From positions 1-21,971 of the forward strand of contig CAJGCV010000029.1 of the NCBI GenBank assembly GCA_904501915.1: 21,971 bases of DNA, in the 5' to 3' direction. This document shows positions 15,081 through 21,971 of the stretch, piece after piece. The notes below the pieces were generated by a model. It was not told where the DNA came from. It saw nothing but the letters and a program-made list of their open reading frames with translations, and searched no databases. Every line of letters starts with the position of its first letter. Position 1 is the stretch's first letter. Origin of the DNA: an uncultured Akkermansia sp. (GTDB taxonomy: Bacteria; Verrucomicrobiota; Verrucomicrobiia; Verrucomicrobiales; Akkermansiaceae). A program made the position numbers and the translations under genes.

Positions 15081-16016
15081 TTATATTGACTTACTCTTCT
15101 TCTTATTCTTCTTCCTTGTCTTTTTCTGCTTCGAACCGCTTTGGTACAACTCCAGCGCATCATCTACAGGTTCCTCCTGAGAAACAGCCCAGGGCTGTGG
15201 TTTTCTGGAAAATGGAGGTATCTCAACAATTTTGTTCCGGGTAACTTTTGCAATGGCATTGGCCATATTCTCCACCGCTGGCAGAATAGTAGTGGTAGAG
15301 AACAAAGGCAGCAGAGGCGCCTCAGATGATGCAACTTTACCATGCGGAGCCTTTTCTGGGGCTGCCAGTTTCTCGATATACAGACAAAAAGCAGATGCAT
15401 CGCCCGCATCTGCGAACAACACCTGCATCTTGTAGGTCCGGCCCTTTTCTACTTTGAAGATTCTGCCACCGGTGAATCCTCCCAGCCTGGTATTCCATGT
15501 CTGAATTTTGGGAAACTGATACACCACAGTCGCATTGTCATCCTGCTTCTGTTTCCGGTTTCCCTTAACCTTTTGAGCGGTGGCACTATCCTTTATCTTT
15601 TCCCATCCTTTTCCAACAGCCAGCACATCGGTCTCCTGCAAGCGAACCAGAAGCATATCATCTCCTGCACCGACAAAACGGTACCAACCCGTTTCCGGAG
15701 CAGAAACATTCCCGGTGTAATGCACAACGATTGATTTGGTCGGATTACTTATACGCATGGCCATCCGGAGATAGCTCATATCACACATGGGCAGGCAGAA
15801 CGATGATGCATAAAAGGCCATAGGATGTGCGGTCATATCCGCGAGTTTTTCCTTATCCCAACCGGATTTCACAAACTCGCTCACTGTTTTCTGCACCGAA
15901 GCAGCAGAATCCTCGGCAGGCAGATACGCCTGTCCACTAAATGAACCATCGGCCCACACCTGCCATGCAGACGCAAGCAACAGCCCCACCATCAACAGAT
16001 TCCTTACCGGTTTCAT
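15081..16016 (-). CDS. Secreted PA14-like protein with lysine-rich tail (paralogue 1)
   Basis: A 311-residue exported protein, first gene of the pair. Signal peptide about 1-22 (cleavage near VWA/DG). The PA14-like core is IVVHYTGNVSAPETGWYRFVG (97-116, written without gaps in the paralogue comparison) with AGDDMLLVRLQETDVLAVG following, and the late block TRLGGFTGGRIFKVEKGR with TYKMQVLFADAGD. A basic insertion (149-158, KVKGNRKQKQ) sits in the middle, and the last 17 residues are almost all Lys, Arg, Ser and Asn. The tail is encoded by an AAG/AAT-rich stretch near 15084-15125. The shared order of signal peptide, conserved SGW near residue 52, PA14-like core and Lys tail ties it to its neighbour. 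Function unknown; surface binding of glycans or anchoring to anionic polymers by the tail are guesses. Confidence 0.8.
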   Translation of the reverse strand: MKPVRNLLMVGLLLASAWQVWADGSFSGQAYLPAEDSAASVQKTVSEFVKSGWDKEKLADMTAHPMAFYASSFCLPMCDMSYLRMAMRISNPTKSIVVHYTGNVSAPETGWYRFVGAGDDMLLVRLQETDVLAVGKGWEKIKDSATAQKVKGNRKQKQDDNATVVYQFPKIQTWNTRLGGFTGGRIFKVEKGRTYKMQVLFADAGDASAFCLYIEKLAAPEKAPHGKVASSEAPLLPLFSTTTILPAVENMANAIAKVTRNKIVEIPPFSRKPQPWAVSQEEPVDDALELYQSGSKQKKTRKKNKKKSKSI

Positions 16017-16022
16017 GTCTCT

Positions 16023-16051
16023 ATTCTACCGTTCATTACCCGGCACGTCAA
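16023..16051 (-). promoter_or_regulatory. Near-leaderless promoter of the PA14-like operon
   Basis: On the minus strand, TTGACG (16051-16046) and TAGAAT (16028-16023) have a 17-base spacer. Each hexamer matches consensus at five of six. Six bases (AGAGAC) separate the -10 element from the ATG at 16016, so the transcript should start at or beside the start codon. Confidence 0.72.
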
Positions 16052-16054
16052 CGC

Positions 16055-16087
16055 AAAAAAAACGCCGGCAGCTCTGCCGGCGTTTTT
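16055..16087 (-). terminator. Rho-independent terminator of the tnaA-family gene
   Basis: Perfect 10-bp GC-rich stem AACGCCGGCA (16061-16070) and TGCCGGCGTT (16075-16084) with loop GCTC. Reading on the minus strand it ends in a T-tract (complement of the A run 16055-16062), 32 bases past the lyase stop codon; a T run at 16083-16087 makes it bidirectional in principle. It isolates the lyase from the PA14-like operon promoter just downstream. Confidence 0.92.
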
Positions 16088-16116
16088 GCACAAGAATATT
16101 GTATACTCAGTGGAGA

Positions 16117-17568
16117 TTAAAGGCTTTCGCCGAAGTCCTCGCGGAACTTGGCGGCCAGCTTCTCCTGCCAGTCACTCAGCGGCTGCAGACGACCGAAGAA
16201 GAAGCGGAGCACCTCGGGTTCTTCGTCCCACTTCAGACCGCCGATGAGGTGGCGGTTGTCGTACAACCACTTCACGCGGTCGGCGCAGTACTTCACCTGG
16301 GAAAGCGTGAACACGCGGCGCGGGCAGGCCAGGCGCACCAGCTCCAGCTCGGCATAGTGTTCAGAGCCATCGGGGTTGCGCTGCTCGGAAAGGGAACCAC
16401 GCTCCATGCCGCGGATACCACCGGCAATGTAAAGAGCCGTGGCCAGAGCACCGGCGGGGTACTGTTCGTGCGGAATGTCGGGCAGGAATTCAGAAGCGTT
16501 AATGTGTGCGCCCAGACCACCGGCAGGCTTCACCATGGGAACGCCGTATTCGGAAAGTTCCTTCACGAGGTATTCGATGAAGATGGGTCCCTGGTTGATG
16601 ATTTCTTCGTCCAGCGTCTCCAGCAGACCGACGGCCATAGCCTCCATGGCGCGCACTTCCATACCGCCGTAGGTCAGGAAGCCTTCGTACAGCGGAATGA
16701 AAGCCTTCATCTTAAGAATCAGCTTCTCGTTGTTGGAGATGATGGCGCCGCCGCGGGCAAAGCCCAGCTTACGGCTGGAGAAGTAGATGAGGTCCATCTC
16801 ATCCGCAATCTTGCGGATGATTTCAGCGATGCTCATGTTCTTTGCAGCCTCTTCGCGGGTCTTGATAAAGTACAGGTTATCCTGCAGCAGAGATGCATCC
16901 AGCACGCACATCACGCCGAATTCCTTACACACGGCAGCAACATCCAGCATATTCTGCATGGAAAGCGGCTGACCGCCAATCAGGTTCGTGCCGGCTTCGA
17001 TACGAACAAAGGGCACATGCTCCGGACCCACTTCCTGAATCAGCTGGCGCAGACGGGGAATATCGAAGTTGCCCTTGAATGGCAGGTCGAGATTCGGATC
17101 CAGGCCTTCCGGGGTGATAAGCTCCTCCACGCGGCCACCCTTGCGGGTGATGTGGGCCTTGGTGGTGGTGAAGTGGAAGTTCATGGGTACAACGTCGCCT
17201 TCCTTCACGAAGGTTTCGGCAAGAATGTTCTCGCAGGCGCGGCCCTGGTGTGCCGGCAGGAAATGCTTGGTGCCGAAAACCTGCTCAATCACCTTGGAAA
17301 GGCGGTTGAATGTCTCGGAACCAGCGTAGGAGTCGTCCGCCTGCATGGAAGCAGCCACCTGATTGTCACTCATGGCGTTCACGCCAGAATCGGTCAGCAT
17401 GTCCATGAATACATCCTTATTCTGCAGCAGGAACGTATTGTTACCGGCTTCGCGGAGCTTCTGCACGCGCTCCTCTACCGTGGGCAGGAACAACTTCTGC
17501 ACCACACGCACCTTGTGCATTTCCAACGGCACCTGGTGCTCTTCCTTATAGAACTTTACAATAGACAT
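16117..17568 (-). CDS. Tryptophanase / tyrosine phenol-lyase family PLP beta-eliminating lyase
   Basis: Cytoplasmic PLP enzyme, 483 residues. The whole chain aligns by eye with TnaA and Tpl: NTFLLQNKDVFMDMLTDSG, MSDNQ, SYAGSE (Tyr81), HQGRACEN, FTTTKAH, KGNFD, GGQPLSM, DNLYFIKTRE, SSRKLGFARGG with the likely PLP lysine Lys267, MERG (Arg390) and LVRLACPRR (Arg412, substrate carboxylate). NAMSDNQ and MERG are more like tyrosine phenol-lyase than tryptophanase. However, the arginine that contacts the PLP hydroxyl in both (Arg217 in Tpl) is Leu227 here, and the conserved GGH is GGL. The true substrate is therefore open; a reaction giving pyruvate and ammonia is likely. Codon bias, a strong promoter and a strong terminator suggest high expression. 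No tnaC-like leader peptide or tnaB permease is beside it. Confidence 0.85.
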   Translation of the reverse strand: MSIVKFYKEEHQVPLEMHKVRVVQKLFLPTVEERVQKLREAGNNTFLLQNKDVFMDMLTDSGVNAMSDNQVAASMQADDSYAGSETFNRLSKVIEQVFGTKHFLPAHQGRACENILAETFVKEGDVVPMNFHFTTTKAHITRKGGRVEELITPEGLDPNLDLPFKGNFDIPRLRQLIQEVGPEHVPFVRIEAGTNLIGGQPLSMQNMLDVAAVCKEFGVMCVLDASLLQDNLYFIKTREEAAKNMSIAEIIRKIADEMDLIYFSSRKLGFARGGAIISNNEKLILKMKAFIPLYEGFLTYGGMEVRAMEAMAVGLLETLDEEIINQGPIFIEYLVKELSEYGVPMVKPAGGLGAHINASEFLPDIPHEQYPAGALATALYIAGGIRGMERGSLSEQRNPDGSEHYAELELVRLACPRRVFTLSQVKYCADRVKWLYDNRHLIGGLKWDEEPEVLRFFFGRLQPLSDWQEKLAAKFREDFGESL

Positions 17569-17945
17569 GATGATGATTTGGTATTAGCTAAAAATTTGCG
17601 CATAAAACGCGCCGCGGATTCTATCACGTGGTTCTGGTTATTGTCAATGCTTTTGTCTGCTACGCAAAACCCATGTTAACAATTAGCGGTAAATTATGAC
17701 AGAGCTTTCATCCCCCTGTTTCTGAGCACCAGTTCCGACACATACCACCCTGCAGACCATATGCCGCATCTCCCTGCCGGGCAAGCGAATGGGCATCAAC
17801 GAACAGGCGCAGCATTAAGACACTTTCACTCAGCGCAGATTTATTTTCAGATACACCGCTAATGTAGTAATTTCAATTCTCTTCACAAGCTTTTTCCGTT
17901 TCCTGTGAAAGATGTTTGCGCGCGTGCACGTAAATTATAGCATAC
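17569..17945. other. 377-base intergenic region between lyase and M3 peptidase
   Basis: A divergent gap. It holds the lyase promoter (17618-17647) and its 43-base leader, in which GCGC/GCGC could form a very small hairpin. No Shine-Dalgarno sequence or leader peptide with tryptophan codons is visible. For the M3 peptidase only weak -10 candidates (TAAATT at 17931, TATAGC at 17936) lie just before the ATG, with no convincing -35. In 17700-17900 I see nothing recognisable: no tRNA, no strong hairpin, and one 33-codon frame without support. Confidence 0.6.
17618..17647 (-). promoter_or_regulatory. Strong promoter of the TnaA/TPL-family gene
   Basis: On the minus strand, TTGACA (17647-17642, full consensus) and TAGAAT (17623-17618, five of six) are separated by 18 bases. 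Predicted transcription start near 17611 gives a leader of about 43 bases. Confidence 0.75.
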
Positions 17946-20153
17946 ATGAAGAATCAGGTAATCGTAACAACGTCTCTTTGCGCCCTGCTTGGCATGCCGC
18001 TGGCAGCATCTTCCGAAACACAGCCGACCGTGCAGCAGGTTCTGCAGAACATTGCAGAAGGCTCCCACCCTTTTTATGATAAGGGTATGTATCCGGATTG
18101 GTCGCGGCTGACCCCGGAACAAGCCCGCACAGACTCTGCCGCAGCCCTGGTGCTGGCCCGGCACAGGATTGAACAAATCAGCAACCTCCGGCCGGAAGAG
18201 ACCACGTTTGAAAACACTTTCCTTGCGCTCTCTCACGCACAGGAGGAACTCGACAAAGTTCAGAACCGCATTTATCACCTCACCACAGTGGCAGACAACG
18301 GAGATTTGCGCAAGGTGCAGGAGGAACTCATGCCTGAGTGGAACGCCATAGGGGCCGAAGTGCTGGCAAACGACAAGCTCTGGACCATACTGCGCCACGC
18401 TGCATCCCAGCCATGGGTGAAGGAACTGTCACCAGCTAAGCAACGCTACGTGGAGCAGGTTATCCAGAACTTCCAGGACCAGGGTGCTGGCCTCTCCCCG
18501 GAGCAAAAGAAACGCAAAAAGGAAATTGAGGACGAAATGTCCATGCTTCAGCTCCAGTTTGGCAAAAATGTGCAGGATTCCACCAACGCCTGGGAACTTA
18601 TCATTACCGACCGAGACCAGCTCGCCGGCATGAGCGCTGACTGGATGGACAAGGCGCGCGAGGAAGCAGCCAAGGTGATTCACGACCAGAATGCCGCACC
18701 TGCCTGGCGCATTACACTCCAGGCCTCGAGCTATAACGAAGTGCTGAAACACTGCACCGTTGAAGCCACCCGCAAAGCCTGCTGGGACGGCGCCCGCACC
18801 ATTGGGTCCGGGCAATACGACAACGCCCCGATTGTAGCCCGCATCATGGAACTGCGGCGTGAACTCGCTGAACTCCTTGGCTTTAAGACCTACGCAGACA
18901 TGACCACGCACCGACGCATGGTGGGCAGCGGGAAGAACGCGCTGAAGTTTGTGGACGACATGATGCAGAAAGTCAAACCAGCCTTTGATGCAGAATGCGA
19001 ACAGCTCCTGAATTTCATCACCCGCCGCACCGGGCGCGTGACAACGGCCATCAACCCGTGGGATCGCTCATTCTACCTGCGAGAACTCAGCGAGGAAATG
19101 TATAATCTGGACACAGAAAGCCTGCGTCCCTACCTCGTATGCGATAAGCTGCTGGATGGCATTTTCAGCATCTTCTCTAACCTCTACGGCGTTTCATTCA
19201 CGGAATTGCCGGCTGACTGCCTGAAAGAGGGGGAGAAAAGCTCTCCTGCAGTCATTGAAACCTGGCACCCGGAGGTCAGAGTCTTTGCCGTGACCGATGA
19301 CCGCACAGGCTACCACCTCGGCTCATTCTACCTTGATTTATTCCCTCGCACCTCCAAGCGGGAAGGCGCCTGGGTCATGCCTCTGAACTATGGCAAGCCG
19401 GCAGAGGGCAACAAGCCGCACAGCCCTCACCTGGCGTGTCTGATTGGCAACATGACGCCGGCCACCGCAGATAAACCTGCCCTGTTCAGCCACTATGATG
19501 CCACAGTTCTCTTCCATGAATTCGGGCACATGATGCACGTCATGCTCAGCGACACGGAACTGGAAGCCCATTCCGGCACGGGTGTAGCCTGGGATTTTGT
19601 GGAACTGCCCAGCCAGATTAACGAGAACTGGGCATGGGAGTCACAGGGTATCGCCACCTTCGGTTTCCATTACCAGACCAACGAGATTATCCCCGACGAA
19701 CTGGTGAAGAAGTTACAAGCCAGCCGCTATTTCCTGCCGGCTACGGACAACATGGGCCAGCTCTGCATTGCCAAGCTTGACCTGGAAATGCACATGAATT
19801 ACGATGAAAAATTCAAGGGCAAAGACCTCGATGCCGCCACACGTGAGCTCCTGTCTCCCTGGCAGATTCGTTTCACTCAGCATGGCAATTCCATCATGCG
19901 CCGCCTGCGCCACTGCATTACCGGGGGCTACAGTGCGGGGTATTACTCGTACAAATGGGCCGAAGTGCTCGCGGCTGATGCTTACTCCCGCTTCAGCAAG
20001 GAAGGCGTGCTTAACCGAAAGACGGGGACCGACTTCCGTGAAGCCATACTCTCCAAGGGTGACAGCCAGTCTGCTGCTGATTTGTACCGCCAGTTCATGG
20101 GGCGCGACCCCAACCCCGATGCCCTGCTCCAATCCCAGGGGCTCAGCAAATAG
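17946..20153 (+). CDS. Exported M3-family oligopeptidase (oligopeptidase A / dipeptidyl carboxypeptidase type)
   Basis: Zinc metallopeptidase of the thimet oligopeptidase family that cleaves short peptides in a deep cavity. The 735-residue protein has an N-terminal signal peptide (about 1-23, TSLCALLGMPLAASS), whereas E. coli PrlC and Dcp are about 680 residues and have none in PrlC; a periplasmic location is therefore predicted. The zinc motif is HEFGHMMH (His524, Glu525, His528) and the third ligand is the glutamate in DFVELPSQINENW. The C-terminal segment GYSAGYYSYKWAEVLAADAY is the family's substrate-binding Tyr/Gly-rich region. It is monocistronic and followed by a perfect terminator. 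Likely role: turnover of peptides taken from the environment or from signal peptides. OpdA versus Dcp specificity cannot be decided by eye. Confidence 0.95.
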   Translation: MKNQVIVTTSLCALLGMPLAASSETQPTVQQVLQNIAEGSHPFYDKGMYPDWSRLTPEQARTDSAAALVLARHRIEQISNLRPEETTFENTFLALSHAQEELDKVQNRIYHLTTVADNGDLRKVQEELMPEWNAIGAEVLANDKLWTILRHAASQPWVKELSPAKQRYVEQVIQNFQDQGAGLSPEQKKRKKEIEDEMSMLQLQFGKNVQDSTNAWELIITDRDQLAGMSADWMDKAREEAAKVIHDQNAAPAWRITLQASSYNEVLKHCTVEATRKACWDGARTIGSGQYDNAPIVARIMELRRELAELLGFKTYADMTTHRRMVGSGKNALKFVDDMMQKVKPAFDAECEQLLNFITRRTGRVTTAINPWDRSFYLRELSEEMYNLDTESLRPYLVCDKLLDGIFSIFSNLYGVSFTELPADCLKEGEKSSPAVIETWHPEVRVFAVTDDRTGYHLGSFYLDLFPRTSKREGAWVMPLNYGKPAEGNKPHSPHLACLIGNMTPATADKPALFSHYDATVLFHEFGHMMHVMLSDTELEAHSGTGVAWDFVELPSQINENWAWESQGIATFGFHYQTNEIIPDELVKKLQASRYFLPATDNMGQLCIAKLDLEMHMNYDEKFKGKDLDAATRELLSPWQIRFTQHGNSIMRRLRHCITGGYSAGYYSYKWAEVLAADAYSRFSKEGVLNRKTGTDFREAILSKGDSQSAADLYRQFMGRDPNPDALLQSQGLSK

Positions 20154-20165
20154 CCGCTTTCCCTT

Positions 20166-20198
20166 ATCCCGTCCAGCCTTACGCAGGACGGGATTTTT
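20166..20198 (+). terminator. Rho-independent terminator of the M3 peptidase gene
   Basis: Perfect 9-bp stem ATCCCGTCC (20166-20174) and GGACGGGAT (20186-20194) with an 11-base loop, followed by a T run (20194-20198). It starts 12 bases after the stop codon. Confidence 0.93.
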
Positions 20199-20238
20199 CT
20201 TCCAGCCGGATGCTTCCTTGTTTTTAGAATTATTCCAC

Positions 20239-20266
20239 TTGACAAAACATTCAAATATATTAGAAT
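20239..20266 (+). promoter_or_regulatory. pflB upstream promoter P1
   Basis: TTGACA (20239-20244, full consensus) and TAGAAT (20261-20266, five of six) with a 16-base AT-rich spacer. Predicted start near 20273, giving a leader of about 150 bases that runs through P2 and contains a small AGCGC/GCGCT hairpin at 20300-20315. Confidence 0.7.
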
Positions 20267-20324
20267 CTTTCCAGAACAATCAAAAGAAACATCGTAGAAA
20301 GCGCCGCACAGCGCTGAATCCCCC

Positions 20325-20353
20325 TTGACTTATCTGCTACGCGGGTTTAGAAT
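20325..20353 (+). promoter_or_regulatory. pflB proximal promoter P2
   Basis: TTGACT (20325-20330) and TAGAAT (20348-20353) with a 17-base spacer. Predicted start near 20360, leaving a leader of about 60 bases. It has the same -10 hexamer as P1. Confidence 0.72.
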
Positions 20354-20366
20354 ATGCCCGTTAGTA

Positions 20367-20397
20367 GAGAGTTGGCACAATGACTCTCCCGGGAGTC
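20367..20397 (+). promoter_or_regulatory. Mutually exclusive hairpins in the pflB leader
   Basis: GAGAGT (20367-20372) can pair with ACTCTC (20383-20388); alternatively GACTC (20382-20386) pairs with GAGTC (20393-20397) around TCCCGG. The two stems share bases, so only one can form. CTCCCGGGAG (20386-20395) is also a perfect palindrome in the DNA. No T run follows, so this is not a plain terminator. Confidence 0.4.
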
Positions 20398-20421
20398 TCT
20401 CACCTAAACAAGAATCATTTT

Positions 20422-21971
20422 ATGACAGACACAACATGCACTCAGGAATGCGCCTGCCAGGTAGACCCGTGGCAGGGATTCAAATCAGGCGTATGGCAGG
20501 ATACCATCAACGTCCGTGATTTCATTCAGCAGAACTACACTCCCTACACCGGCGAGGGCGATTTCCTGGCCGGCCCTACTGAGGACACCATTGCCCTGTG
20601 GGACGAGGTGAAGGAGCTGATGAAGAAGGAAATTGAAGCCGGCGGTCTGCTCGATGCCGACACCGAAGTAGTTTCCACCATTGTTTCCCACGCAGCCGGC
20701 TACATCGACCAGGCTCGCGAGAAGATTGTTGGTCTGCAGACCGATGCCCCGCTGAAGCGCGCTCTGATGCCCTTCGGTGGTCTGCGCATGGCCCAGAAGG
20801 CTCTGGAATCCTACGGCAAGCAGATGTGCCCGCACACCGCCGAATTCTTCGGCCGCATCCGCAAGACCCACAATGAAGGCGTGTTCGATGCCTACACCAG
20901 CGACATCCGCGCAGCCCGCTCTGCCGGTATCATCACCGGTCTGCCCGATGCCTACGGCCGCGGCCGTATCATCGGCGACTACCGCCGCGTAGCCCTCTAC
21001 GGCACCGACAAGCTCATCGCCGCCCGCCGCAAGGATCTGAAGGACCGCGAAGCCGGTGTAATGACCGATGCCACCATCCGTCTGCGCGAGGAAATGAACG
21101 AACAGATTCGCGCTCTGGCCGAACTGGCTGAAATGGGCAAGAGCTACGGCTGCGACCTGAGCCGCCCCGCCGAAAACTCCCGCGAAGCCGTGCAGTGGAC
21201 CTACCTGGGCTACCTGGCCGCTGTGAAGGAACAGAACGGCGCTGCCATGTCCCTGGGCCGCGTTTCCACCTTCCTCGACATCTACTTCGAGCGCGACCTT
21301 GCCGCCGGCACCATCACGGAAGCCGGAATCCAGGAACTCATGGACCAGTTCGTGATGAAGCTGCGCATGGTGCGTTTCATCCGTACCCCCGAGTACAACA
21401 GCCTGTTCTCCGGCGACCCCACCTGGGTGACCGAATCCATCGGCGGTATGGGCGAAGACGGCCGCACCCTGGTGACCCGCAGCTCCTTCCGCATGCTGCA
21501 GACCCTGTACAACCTGGGGCCGGCTCCCGAGCCGAACCTGACCGTGCTGTGGTCCACCGCCCTGCCCGAAGGCTTCAAGAAGTACTGCGCCAAGGTTTCC
21601 ATCGAGACCTCCTCCGTGCAGTATGAGAACGACGACCTGATGCGCCCGTACTGGGGTGATGACTACGGCATTGCCTGCTGTGTGTCCGCCATGCGCATTG
21701 GTAAGCAGATGCAGTTCTTCGGCGCCCGCGCCAACCTGGCCAAGTGCCTTCTCTATGCTCTTAACGGTGGCGTAGACGAGGTGAAGGGCAAGCAGGTGAC
21801 CCCGCCCGCTCCCCGTTACGAGGGTGAGTACCTGGAGTACGACAAGGTGATGGAGCTCTTCAGCAACATGCAGGACTGGCTCGCCAAGACCTACGTGGAT
21901 GCCCTCAACATCATCCACTACATGCACGACAAGTACTGCTACGAGCGCATCGAGATGGCTCTGCACGATCC
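20422..21971 (+). CDS. pflB: Pyruvate formate-lyase (formate C-acetyltransferase), 3' end outside window
   Basis: Glycyl-radical enzyme that splits pyruvate with CoA into acetyl-CoA and formate under anaerobic conditions. About 516 codons are visible of a family length near 760; the frame is open to the window edge. The N-terminus has DPWQGFKSGVWQDTINVRDF, and later blocks TGLPDAYGRGRIIGDYRRVA, SLGRVSTFLDIYFERDL, TVLWSTALPEGFKKYC and SSVQYENDDLMRPYWGDDY are typical of PFL. The catalytic cysteine pair is Cys419-Cys420 in GIACCVSAMRIG, one residue from the E. coli positions 418/419. The glycyl-radical RVSGY motif would lie beyond the end. Codon use is strongly biased, with two tandem promoters, fitting a very highly expressed fermentation gene. 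No PFL-activating enzyme is in the window. Confidence 0.97.
   Translation, partial: MTDTTCTQECACQVDPWQGFKSGVWQDTINVRDFIQQNYTPYTGEGDFLAGPTEDTIALWDEVKELMKKEIEAGGLLDADTEVVSTIVSHAAGYIDQAREKIVGLQTDAPLKRALMPFGGLRMAQKALESYGKQMCPHTAEFFGRIRKTHNEGVFDAYTSDIRAARSAGIITGLPDAYGRGRIIGDYRRVALYGTDKLIAARRKDLKDREAGVMTDATIRLREEMNEQIRALAELAEMGKSYGCDLSRPAENSREAVQWTYLGYLAAVKEQNGAAMSLGRVSTFLDIYFERDLAAGTITEAGIQELMDQFVMKLRMVRFIRTPEYNSLFSGDPTWVTESIGGMGEDGRTLVTRSSFRMLQTLYNLGPAPEPNLTVLWSTALPEGFKKYCAKVSIETSSVQYENDDLMRPYWGDDYGIACCVSAMRIGKQMQFFGARANLAKCLLYALNGGVDEVKGKQVTPPAPRYEGEYLEYDKVMELFSNMQDWLAKTYVDALNIIHYMHDKYCYERIEMALHD

Noticed and set aside
17569..17617. tnaC-like leader peptide before the lyase gene
   Set aside because: The 43-base leader contains no short frame with a tryptophan codon and no rut-like or terminator structure.
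16015..17679. Long plus-strand open frame (554 codons)
   Set aside because: It is antisense to the complete TnaA/TPL-family gene, has no recognisable domain, and its composition follows from the codon bias of the real gene.
17761..17862. 33-codon plus-strand frame in the intergenic gap
   Set aside because: No ribosome binding site, promoter or recognisable peptide; such short frames are expected by chance.
20485..21966. Long minus-strand open frame (493 codons)
   Set aside because: Antisense to pflB, whose frame is unmistakable; the His/Val/Gly-rich translation shows no family features.
1..21971. tRNA, rRNA, CRISPR, insertion sequence, phage or restriction/defence genes
   Set aside because: Looked for on both strands through gaps and gene content; nothing with the required structure or protein signatures was seen.

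Overview
The window reads as a chromosomal segment of an anaerobic or microaerobic Gram-negative bacterium of moderate GC content. Pyruvate formate-lyase, a tryptophanase/tyrosine phenol-lyase family enzyme, exported proteases, a lipoprotein polysaccharide deacetylase and secreted PA14-like proteins would fit a host-associated, Akkermansia-like member of the Verrucomicrobiota. That placement is inference from gene content and general protein character; no 16S gene or search result supports it. No rRNA, tRNA, CRISPR array, insertion sequence, integrase or prophage gene was found, so this looks like core chromosome and not a mobile island.

Layout. (1) 150-11145, minus strand: in transcription order, a lipoprotein polysaccharide deacetylase, a CobA-HemD fusion, glutamyl-tRNA reductase, a DUF4173/DUF4153-like membrane protein and a GNAT acetyltransferase, then (behind its own strong promoter) coaD, a cysteine desulfurase and a membrane-anchored ankyrin protein, and finally comEC. 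Junctions are a few bases or overlapping, so much of this is probably co-transcribed, with internal promoters before the membrane protein, coaD and comEC. (2) 11245-14111, plus strand: a YqhD/BdhA-type iron alcohol dehydrogenase, a small hypothetical protein, an exported M23 peptidase and nadD. (3) 14133-17568, minus strand: two tandem paralogous secreted PA14-like proteins with lysine-rich tails, and a highly expressed-looking beta-eliminating lyase. (4) 17946-21971, plus strand: an exported M3 oligopeptidase and the first two thirds of pyruvate formate-lyase, cut by the window edge.

How the genes relate. Several themes recur without forming one pathway: cofactor synthesis (coaD for CoA, nadD for NAD, hemA plus cobA-hemD for tetrapyrroles, cysteine desulfurase for sulfur transfer), fermentative metabolism (pflB, alcohol dehydrogenase, the amino-acid lyase) and cell-envelope or extracellular functions (deacetylase, M23, M3, PA14-like pair, ComEC).

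The most informative non-coding signal is a set of sigma70-like promoters, four with the -10 hexamer TAGAAT. Several sit so close to the start codon that the transcript would be leaderless or nearly so. The most interesting protein-level points are the ComEC whose C-terminal metallo-beta-lactamase-like domain has lost its metal-binding motif, the PA14-like tandem pair, the unusual active site of the TnaA/TPL-family enzyme, and a C10 tract inside nadD. I do not see a clear new multi-gene defence or mobile system.
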